Assembly: GCA_001768155.1 (NCBI GenBank)
Contig: MENC01000055.1
Span: 15,742-21,088, forward strand
Reading direction: 5' to 3'
DNA: 5,347 bases
From: Bacteroidetes bacterium GWA2_30_7
Lineage (GTDB): Bacteria > Bacteroidota > Bacteroidia > Bacteroidales > GWF2-33-38
Position 1 is the first letter of the stretch. The number at the start of each line of letters is the position of its first letter. Position numbers and translations under genes: made by a program. Shown piece after piece: positions 1 to 5,347 of this stretch. The notes beneath the pieces were generated by a model. That model searched no databases, was not told the origin of the DNA, and saw only the letters and a list, made by a program, of their open reading frames with translations.

Positions 1-329
1 GTTTCTTTTTGGTTTCCGACAAAATAAATTTGAAATACATATTAGCAGTACTAAATTCAAATGTTATGAAATTTTTATTTTCTCAAATAGGAGTAATGAC
101 TGCTGGAGGTGCTTTTACTTTAAAAAAATCTACAATTGAAGAACTTCCATTAATAGAAATTCAAGAAAAAGAGCAACTTCCATTTATTACTTTAGTTGAC
201 CAAATCCTCGAAGCCAAAAAACAAAACAACGACAGCTCCGAATTAGAAAAGCAAATAGATACAATGGTTTATAAGCTTTATGATTTAACTGATGAGGAAA
301 TAAAAATTATTCAGAGAAATGAAAAATAA
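1..329 (+). CDS. Type IIG restriction-modification enzyme, C-terminal end (5' truncated)
   Basis: This is the last ~108 codons of a larger gene; the frame is open to the left edge, reading FFLVSDKINLKYILAVLNS, so the TTG at base 9 is an internal leucine codon and not a start. The segment has the features of the C-terminal specificity region of TaqI/Eco57I-like enzymes, which carry methyltransferase, endonuclease and target recognition in one chain. The visible features are 'YILAVLNS', then a glycine-rich 'TAGGAF-LKK' stretch, then 'IEELPLIEI', then a charged helical segment beginning 'LPFITLVDQIL', and finally 'IDTMVYKLYDLTDEEIKII', a typical tail for this family. The catalytic methyltransferase (NPPY) and nuclease parts would lie upstream and cannot be checked. 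In the cell such enzymes methylate self DNA and cut unmethylated foreign DNA. The protein ends naturally at TAA 327-329. Family assignment is by motif recognition; PglX-like BREX methylases have related C-termini and are not excluded. Confidence 0.82.
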   Translation, partial: FFLVSDKINLKYILAVLNSNVMKFLFSQIGVMTAGGAFTLKKSTIEELPLIEIQEKEQLPFITLVDQILEAKKQNNDSSELEKQIDTMVYKLYDLTDEEIKIIQRNEK

Positions 330-376
330 AAGAAATTGCTGATAAAATTTATATTCTATATAAAACTCAACTAAGC

Positions 377-652
377 ATGAATGAAATAACTGCTGAAAAA
401 GTTCAAGAATATGATAGTGCTATTGACGAATTAAACTATTGTATAAAAAATACTGAATTGCGATTAAAAGTGAAACTAAAAATAGGCGGAAGGTATAGCA
501 ATTATTACCGCAACAGTTGGCAAGACACAGATGTAATATGGGAGAGTTTTAATAATAAAAACAAATCCGACAATTTAACTTACGATTTCATAGAGTTTTA
601 TAATTCATCAAAAATTTTAGATATAGTAGAATTTCTTGAGTTGGGGGGATGA
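377..652 (+). CDS. Hypothetical protein, N-terminal piece of the split gene (91 aa)
   Basis: This is the first open piece of the split gene, as it would be translated if the sequence is taken literally. It starts at ATG 377 and stops at TGA 650-652, directly after the G6 run. The product is hydrophilic and rich in Asn, Lys, Glu and Tyr. It has a probable N-terminal helix (about residues 5-32), then an 'IGGRYSNYYRNSWQD' stretch, and ends abruptly in 'EFLELGG'. I recognise no domain. No strong Shine-Dalgarno sequence precedes the ATG, which is usual in Bacteroidota. The frame is also open upstream back to base 323 but offers no ATG, GTG or TTG there, so ATG 377 is the best start. As a stand-alone 91-residue protein it looks truncated rather than complete. 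Confidence 0.5.
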   Translation: MNEITAEKVQEYDSAIDELNYCIKNTELRLKVKLKIGGRYSNYYRNSWQDTDVIWESFNNKNKSDNLTYDFIEFYNSSKILDIVEFLELGG

Positions 653-790
653 AAAAAAAGATGAAAATTATCAACCTTTTGAGCATAAACCACTAGCTGG
701 TTTATACAAATTTCATCAGAATGCTTTTTCTGGTATAGGATATTCATTAATTTTTAATAAAAAAAATATTGGTTTAATAATAAAGGCTTG

Positions 791-976
791 ATGCATTGTA
801 AAAGGGAACAAGATTTTGAAAGGATTGTAAATAATGTTGGTGTTGATAATATTTCTGCGATATTAAATATGATGCACATTGAAGCGATTTATCCAAACGA
901 AATTGATGGTAAAATTATAGCTATGAAGCTAACAGGTGAATGGTTGATTTATGCAAATAAAAAGTTAAGGAAGTGA
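791..976 (+). CDS. Hypothetical protein, C-terminal piece of the split gene (about 61 aa)
   Basis: This is the last open piece, from ATG 791 (or TTG 788) to TGA 974-976. Its ATG overlaps the stop of the middle piece as TGATG (789-793), an arrangement that could allow coupled translation if it were a separate gene. I favour it being the C-terminal third of the split gene, because the same frame is open and protein-like upstream to base 761 and because a single added A in the 759-766 run joins it to the middle piece. Visible features are 'CKREQDFERIVNNVG', 'MMHIEAIYPNEIDGK' and the closing 'KLTGEWLIYANKKLRK'. The end seems short after LTGEWLIYA. One more A in the run at 959-963 would replace LRK with a 9-residue tail, 'VKEVSFLHD', so a further indel there cannot be excluded. 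Confidence 0.45.
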   Translation: MHCKREQDFERIVNNVGVDNISAILNMMHIEAIYPNEIDGKIIAMKLTGEWLIYANKKLRK

Positions 977-1009
977 GTTTCTTACATGATTGAGAAACCG
1001 TTATAAAAT

Positions 1010-1037
1010 AAAAAAACCCGGTCGCCCGGGTTCTTTT
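1010..1037 (-). terminator. Strong intrinsic terminator, probably bidirectional
   Basis: A perfect 7-bp stem, AACCCGG (1015-1021) with CCGGGTT (1026-1032), encloses a 4-base loop and is the most GC-rich spot of the local sequence. Read leftward, it begins 20 bases after the TAA of the repeat-protein gene (1053-1055) and is followed by T5, A, T4, the classic Rho-independent form. Read rightward, it starts 38 bases after the stop at 974-976 and has a weaker TCTTTT tail, so it can also end transcription from the converging left-hand genes. Confidence 0.85.
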
Positions 1038-1052
1038 ATGGTTAAATTAAAA

Positions 1053-4000
1053 TTATTTAATTATTAAACGTTTTTGATGAACTCCTTTATCAGTTCTTAT
1101 TTCTAAGTTATAAATGCCTCTGGCATTATTTCTAATATCAATTTTCGATTTCTGAACATTAGAAGACTTATTAAGAGTTTTTATATAAATAACTTGTCCA
1201 TCAATATTGTAAACTTTATATGTTATATTGCTATTATTGTTTGAATAAACCATAACATCAAATTCACCATTACTTGGATTTGGATAAACATTAATAGATT
1301 CAGAATCATTTACTCCGGCAAGTATTGCATCGGTATATGAAACTACTATACTGCCAACACTGTTGCAACCATTTGCATCTGTTACAGTAACAGTATAAGT
1401 ACCCCATGCAAGACCTGAAATAGAAGCTGAATTTCCTCCATTACTCCAAGAATATGTATATGGTGTAGTTCCTCCAGTAGCATTTACACTTGCACTGCCA
1501 TCATTTGAAGTAGATGTTGAAGCATTTACCGAATCCATAACTAATACTATTTCAGACGGAGCAGTAATTGTAACAGTATAATTTGTAGAACATCCTGCAT
1601 TATCAGTAGCAGTAACATCGTAATTGCCATCACATAAATTCATAGCAAATTGTCCTGAATGACCATCCCACCATAAATATGTGTAAGGTGCAGTTCCACC
1701 GGTAGATGAAACAGAAACTATTCCTGTACACTGACCAAAACAAGTAGGATTGGAAACTGTTGCTGAAACTACAGGTGCATTTGAATTTGTAATAGTTACA
1801 GAACTATTACCATTACAACCATTAATATCGCTTACTGTAACAGAATAATTACCGGCAGCTAAATTGTTTATAGTTGCAGTAGTTTCAGTAGTATTCCAGA
1901 TATAGCTGTAAGGATTTGTACCTCCAGTAACATTTGCAGTTGCAGAACCATCAGAATTTCCACAGCTAGCATTTGTTGATGTGAATGTTACATTAATTTC
2001 AGAAGGTTCGTTGATAGTTACATTTGAAACGCCATAGCATCCTGTAGCATCAGTTGCAGTTACAGTATATACTCCAGCACAAATATTTAACGCAAACATT
2101 CCGGTAGTTCCATTACTCCATAAATAAGTATAAGGAGCAGTTCCGCCACTTGCCGATACCGATGACATTCCATTACATAAACCATAACAAGTAACGTTAG
2201 AAGTTGTAAAACTTAAACTTGGACCGCCAACATAATCAACTGTAGCATTTGCATTAGCAGTACAGTTATTTGCGTCATAAACAGTTACATTGTATGTTCC
2301 GCCAGGTAAACTTGATATAGATTGAGTAGTTTCTCCATTTGACCATAGGTAACTGTATGGAGTAATACCACCAGAAACTGAAACTGTAGCTGTACCATCG
2401 GTTGAACCGCAATTGGCATTTGTTGCAGAAGCAGTAGCATTCAAAACAGAAGGTTCGGAAATAACCACGTTAACAGAATAAGAACATAAATTTACATCAG
2501 TTACTGTTACATCATAACTTCCAGCAGCAATTCCAGTTAAATCTTCTGTTGTTGCTCCGTTTGACCAGTTAAATGTAAATGGTGTTGTTCCACCACTTAG
2601 AGTTAAATCAACAGAACCGTCGGTTCCGCTATTACAATTTACATCAGTACTTGTTACAGAAGCTGAAATATTGCAACCCATTGCGTTAACAAAGATTGAA
2701 GCTGAATTTGTACAACCATTTGCATCGGTAACAGTTACATCGTAAGTTCCACCAGCTAATCCAGATAAATCTTCAGTAGTTGCAGTATTTGACCAGTTAA
2801 ATGTATAACCTGCTGTACCACCCGATACTGTTAAGTCAATTGCACCATCATTACCAAGATTTTCATCAGTTACTATATAAGATAATGATATTGCAGAAGG
2901 TTCAATAACAACAACATTTGCAGTTGCTGAACACAAATTAATATCTGTAACTGTTACATCATAACTTCCAGCATTAAGGTTACTTATCGAAGTAGAAGTT
3001 TCGCCATTAGACCATAAATATGTAAATGGTGATGTTCCACCTGTTACTGTTAAATTAGCTGTGCCATCGGTTCCTGCATTACAACTTACATTTGTACTTG
3101 TGGCAGAAGCTGAAATATTACAACCCATAGCTGCTACAACTATTGAAGCTGTGCTTGTACAACCGTTTGCATCAGTTACAGTTACATCATAAGTTCCACC
3201 AGCTAAAGCTGATAAATCTTCTGTATTAGCTGAATTTGACCAGTTAAATGTATATCCTGGTGTGCCACCAGATACTGTTAAGTCAATTGCACCGTCGTTT
3301 CCAAGATTTTCATCTGTAACAACATAAGATAATGAAATTGCAGAAGGTTCGCTTATTACAACATTTGCAGTAGCTAAACATGAATTTGCATCAGTAACAG
3401 TTACATCATAACTTCCTGCTGCTATTCCTGTTAAATCTTCTGTTATTGCACTATTCGACCAGTTGAAACTATATGATATGGTTCCACCATTAACAGTTAA
3501 ATTAGCAGCACCTGTATTATCACCATTACAATTAATATCTGTTCCTGAAACCGAAGCAATTAATTCATTAGGTTCACTAATTGCAACAGTTGCATTTGCA
3601 GTACAATTGTTTGCGTCTGTTACTGTTACGTCATAAGTTCCGGCTGATAATCCTGATAAATCTTCTGTAATAGCTGCATTCGACCAATTAAATGTATAAC
3701 CGGCTGTTCCACCTGAAACTGTTAAGTCTGCTGAACCGGTTGCATTACCAAAACAATCAACATCAGTTCCAATAGCCGAAGCAGTTAATAAAGACGGTTC
3801 AACTACTGTTACACTTGATAAAGCTGTACAACCAAGAGCATCAGTTACTGTTACGGTATAAGTACCGGCAATTAATCCATTGATATTAGCAGCAGAAGCA
3901 CCATTCGACCATGAATATAAGTATGGAGTAGCTCCACCACTTACGCTTATTGAAGCATCACCGTCAGCATTTCCAAAACAAGTTGCATCATTCACAGTTA

Positions 4001-5347
4001 CAATTGAAATTGAAGGTGCACCTGCATTATTAATAATTACTGAAGTTGTTACAGTACATGAATTACCGTCAGTTACAGTAACATCATAACTAGCCGCACT
4101 TACATTTGATAATGAATTAGATGTAGAACCAGTTGACCATAAATAAGTATATGGTAAACTTCCACCGCTTACTGAAACACTTGCCGAACCATTAGAAGCA
4201 CCGCATGTTGCATCAGTTGAATTTGTAGTTAATGATAACGCTGAAGGCTCTGATATTGTTGCATTAACAGAAGCTGTACAACCATTTGCATCAGTTATTT
4301 GTAAATTATAAGCTCCAGCGGCTACACCGTTTAAGTCTTCGGATGTGCTTGCATTATCCCATAAATAAGTATAAGCAAGTGTTCCACCGCTTACTGTAAC
4401 ATCTATTTGTCCTGTAGCGTTTCCATTACAATTAACATCAGTTACTGTATATGTTGCTGATAAAACAACAGGTTCAGTAATAATTGATGATGAAATTGAT
4501 TGACAACCATTATCATCAGTTACTGTAACGCTGTAGTTATTTGCAGAAAGACCGGAAATGTCTTCTGTCGTTGCACTATTTGACCAAACAAATCCATAAG
4601 GAGTTACTCCACCGGAAACTGTAAGATTAATAGAACCATTATTGTCGCCATTACAAGTAATATTATTTGAAACAACTGCTACGTCTAAAGCAGAAGGTTC
4701 ATTAATAGAAACTGTTGCAGTATTTGTACAACTATTTGCATCACTTACGGTAACATCATAACTTCCTGCGGTTAAATTACTCTCAGTTGTTGAACTTCCA
4801 CCATTCGACCAGTTATATGAATATGGAGCAGTACCACCAGAAACAGTTAATGTTGCTGAACCGGTATTTCCACCATTACATAAAACATCAGTAGTAGATG
4901 TAGAAATTGATATTAAAGAAGGTTCGGTAATTGTTACTGATACTGTTTTACTGCATGAATTTGCATCACTTACAGTTGCTGTATAAACTCCGGCAGTTAA
5001 ACCAGAAGCAATAGCAGTTAATTGTCCATCTGACCATAAATAAGAATATGGAGTAGTTCCACCCGATACTGATATAGTTGCAGAACCGTTTGCATCGCCA
5101 TTACAACTTACATTTACAGAAGAAGTAACACTTGCATTTAATACAGCAGGTTGAGTAATTGTTACCGAAGCAGTAGCTTTACAATTTAATTGGTCGGTTA
5201 CTGTTACTGAAAATGTTCCATTACATAATGACCCAACACTTGCAGTTGTAGCACTATTTGACCATGAATAAGTATATGGAGTAGAACCACCTGAAGCGTT
5301 AACTATTGCAGTACCATCACAAGCTCCATTACACATTACATTTGTAC
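1053..5347 (-). CDS. SprB-repeat surface protein with T9SS type A sorting domain (5' truncated)
   Basis: The gene runs leftward and ends at TAA 1053-1055. Its frame is open through the right edge (reading T-N-V before the ATG at 5336), so the methionine there is internal and the true start, with signal peptide, lies outside. Numbering from that Met, residues 1-1333 are 18 SprB-like repeats and residues 1334-1427 are a linker plus a T9SS sorting domain. Each repeat follows the pattern C-N-G-x-x-x-G, then TVSGGT-x-PY-x-Y-x-WSNG, then L-x-AG-x-Y-x-VTVTDANGC, then a short strand and EPS. This is the Bacteroidota SprB repeat, predicted to be beta-rich. SprB of Flavobacterium johnsoniae is a gliding adhesin, but most repeat relatives have no known role. 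I infer export across the outer membrane by T9SS and surface attachment or release, perhaps for adhesion. Residues 131-1373 contain no Lys or Arg, so the protein is strongly acidic. No frame break is seen. Confidence 0.93.
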   Translation of the reverse strand, partial: TNVMCNGACDGTAIVNASGGSTPYTYSWSNSATTASVGSLCNGTFSVTVTDQLNCKATASVTITQPAVLNASVTSSVNVSCNGDANGSATISVSGGTTPYSYLWSDGQLTAIASGLTAGVYTATVSDANSCSKTVSVTITEPSLISISTSTTDVLCNGGNTGSATLTVSGGTAPYSYNWSNGGSSTTESNLTAGSYDVTVSDANSCTNTATVSINEPSALDVAVVSNNITCNGDNNGSINLTVSGGVTPYGFVWSNSATTEDISGLSANNYSVTVTDDNGCQSISSSIITEPVVLSATYTVTDVNCNGNATGQIDVTVSGGTLAYTYLWDNASTSEDLNGVAAGAYNLQITDANGCTASVNATISEPSALSLTTNSTDATCGASNGSASVSVSGGSLPYTYLWSTGSTSNSLSNVSAASYDVTVTDGNSCTVTTSVIINNAGAPSISIVTVNDATCFGNADGDASISVSGGATPYLYSWSNGASAANINGLIAGTYTVTVTDALGCTALSSVTVVEPSLLTASAIGTDVDCFGNATGSADLTVSGGTAGYTFNWSNAAITEDLSGLSAGTYDVTVTDANNCTANATVAISEPNELIASVSGTDINCNGDNTGAANLTVNGGTISYSFNWSNSAITEDLTGIAAGSYDVTVTDANSCLATANVVISEPSAISLSYVVTDENLGNDGAIDLTVSGGTPGYTFNWSNSANTEDLSALAGGTYDVTVTDANGCTSTASIVVAAMGCNISASATSTNVSCNAGTDGTANLTVTGGTSPFTYLWSNGETSTSISNLNAGSYDVTVTDINLCSATANVVVIEPSAISLSYIVTDENLGNDGAIDLTVSGGTAGYTFNWSNTATTEDLSGLAGGTYDVTVTDANGCTNSASIFVNAMGCNISASVTSTDVNCNSGTDGSVDLTLSGGTTPFTFNWSNGATTEDLTGIAAGSYDVTVTDVNLCSYSVNVVISEPSVLNATASATNANCGSTDGTATVSVSGGITPYSYLWSNGETTQSISSLPGGTYNVTVYDANNCTANANATVDYVGGPSLSFTTSNVTCYGLCNGMSSVSASGGTAPYTYLWSNGTTGMFALNICAGVYTVTATDATGCYGVSNVTINEPSEINVTFTSTNASCGNSDGSATANVTGGTNPYSYIWNTTETTATINNLAAGNYSVTVSDINGCNGNSSVTITNSNAPVVSATVSNPTCFGQCTGIVSVSSTGGTAPYTYLWWDGHSGQFAMNLCDGNYDVTATDNAGCSTNYTVTITAPSEIVLVMDSVNASTSTSNDGSASVNATGGTTPYTYSWSNGGNSASISGLAWGTYTVTVTDANGCNSVGSIVVSYTDAILAGVNDSESINVYPNPSNGEFDVMVYSNNNSNITYKVYNIDGQVIYIKTLNKSSNVQKSKIDIRNNARGIYNLEIRTDKGVHQKRLIIK
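1056..1307 (-). other. T9SS type A C-terminal sorting domain of the repeat protein
   Basis: Residues 1344-1427 carry the hallmarks of the type A sorting domain (Por_Secre_tail family): 'INVYPNPSNGEF' at the start, a central 'YKVYNIDGQVI' strand, 'IDIRNNARGIYNLEI', and a basic end, 'KRLIIK'. In known systems this domain directs the protein through the T9SS outer-membrane pore and is removed when the protein is attached to the surface or released. It is preceded by a short linker (about residues 1334-1343) after the last repeat. Lys and Arg, absent from almost the whole array, reappear here from residue 1374. Confidence 0.93.
1338..5347 (-). repeat. Tandem array of 18 SprB-like repeats (222-225 bp each)
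   Basis: The repeat boundaries are set at the first cysteine or its equivalent. R1 5106-5347 (cut by the edge), R2 4881-5105, R3 4656-4880, R4 4431-4655, R5 4206-4430, R6 3981-4205, R7 3756-3980, R8 3531-3755, R9 3306-3530, R10 3084-3305, R11 2859-3083, R12 2637-2858, R13 2412-2636, R14 2190-2411, R15 1965-2189, R16 1743-1964, R17 1518-1742, R18 1338-1517. R10, R12, R14 and R16 have 74 residues, R18 has 60, and the other complete repeats have 75. Nearly every repeat has one Trp (WSNG position), a Cys at position 1 and a Cys at about 51. The repeats are diverged at DNA level apart from short conserved words such as the codons for DVTVTD. The array is coding, with no spacers, and continues past the right edge. 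Confidence 0.92.
1518..3305 (-). repeat. Four tandem 447-bp super-units, each of two SprB-like repeats
   Basis: Repeats R10 to R17 form four consecutive units of exactly 149 codons, each a 74-residue repeat followed by a 75-residue repeat: 2859-3305, 2412-2858, 1965-2411 and 1518-1964. The first two units are close copies of each other: R10 and R12 both begin LGNDGAIDLTVSGGT and both carry the unusual AMGCNISAS segment. The last two units match each other in other marks: R14 and R16 begin CG-x-x-DG, while R15 and R17 share extra cysteines and a TGMFALN/SGQFAMN segment. This indicates growth of the array by copying pairs of repeats rather than single ones. Confidence 0.8.

Larger units (their letters stand above)
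377..976 (+). pseudogene. Unrecognised ~199-codon gene split by two homopolymer frameshifts
   Basis: Three protein-like stretches follow one another in alternating frames: 377-649, then ~645-788, then ~767-976. The first shift must occur before TGA 650-652, and a G6 run (643-648) sits exactly there; one G fewer gives ...FLELGDEKKDENYQPFE. The second shift fits an A8 run (759-766); one A more gives ...LIFNKKKYWFNNKGLMHCK and restores the first frame. Together the changes cancel and yield 199 residues ending at TGA 974-976. The middle contains 'EHKPLAGLYKFH' and the C-terminal part contains 'MKLTGEWLIYA'. From memory, these resemble uncharacterised bacterial proteins of about 200 residues that carry a PL-x-GL-(W/Y)-x-x-H motif and an LTGEW-(I/L)-x-(F/Y)-A motif; I cannot name the family or its function. 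No signal peptide or membrane segment is visible. It lies 47 bp downstream of the restriction-modification gene on the same strand, so co-transcription is possible. It may be a real pseudogene, a phase-variable gene, or an assembly error. Confidence 0.6.

Noticed and set aside
9..329. TTG at base 9 as the start of a 106-residue gene
   Set aside because: The frame stays open to the window edge and the protein begins in mid-domain of a restriction-modification C-terminus, so this is an internal leucine.
348..364. Inverted repeat TTTATA-TTCTA-TATAAA upstream of the small gene
   Set aside because: It is only six A/T pairs in very AT-rich DNA and fits chance; I see no clear Bacteroidota promoter around it.
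643..651. Programmed +1 frameshift at the G6 run
   Set aside because: No known slippery signal of the prfB type or stimulatory element is visible, and a second opposite shift would also be needed, so decay, phase variation or error is simpler.
649..696. ATG at 649 overlapping the TGA at 650 (ATGA), suggesting a coupled downstream gene
   Set aside because: That frame gives only 15 residues (MKKKMKIINLLSINH) before TAG, whereas the neighbouring frame continues a protein-like sequence.
3880..4089. 69-codon open frame on the + strand inside the repeat array
   Set aside because: It is antisense to a strongly conserved repeat protein; its Val/Thr/Glu-rich text is what the reverse strand of the repeats would give, and no other coding sign is present.
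1338..5347. Regular repeats as a CRISPR array or satellite DNA
   Set aside because: The ~225-bp period is a multiple of three, stays in one open frame and encodes a known domain family, with no repeat-spacer structure.
5334..5347. ATG at 5336 as the start of the repeat-protein gene
   Set aside because: It falls inside a repeat (V-M-C-N-G) with the frame open to the edge, and no signal peptide follows, although T9SS cargo needs one.

Overview
The window is AT-rich and looks like a chromosome (or metagenomic contig) of a Bacteroidota member. The clearest evidence is the large leftward gene: its product is an array of SprB-type repeats ending in a type A sorting domain of the type IX secretion system (T9SS), a combination confined to that phylum. 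I cannot place it below phylum level.

Layout. Bases 1-329 (+) are the 3' end of a gene that starts before the window; it encodes the C-terminal target-recognition end of a type IIG (Eco57I/TaqI-like) restriction-modification enzyme. Bases 377-976 (+) hold a small unrecognised gene lying in three consecutive reading-frame pieces. Removing one G from a G6 run (643-648) and adding one A to an A8 run (759-766) joins the pieces into one open frame of 199 codons, so I read it as one gene broken, or mis-sequenced, at two homopolymers. Bases 977-1052 are intergenic and contain a strong hairpin terminator placed to serve the converging genes. Bases 1053-5347 (-) are one very long gene whose 5' end lies beyond the right edge. 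At least 1,430 codons are visible: 18 SprB-like repeats of 74-75 residues (the last 60), then a linker and the T9SS sorting domain.

How the parts relate. The left part is a restriction-modification neighbourhood read rightward. The right part is an unrelated gene for a secreted, surface-attached repeat protein read leftward. They meet tail to tail at the terminator and show no sign of working together. No RNA genes, transposases or CRISPR arrays are visible.

The most informative structure is inside the repeat protein: a 447-bp two-repeat super-unit occurring four times in exact register, a 1,243-residue stretch with no lysine or arginine, and an additional cysteine pair that appears together in only three of the 18 repeats. 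I found no convincing new multi-gene system. The broken small gene next to the restriction-modification gene is the most obscure item.
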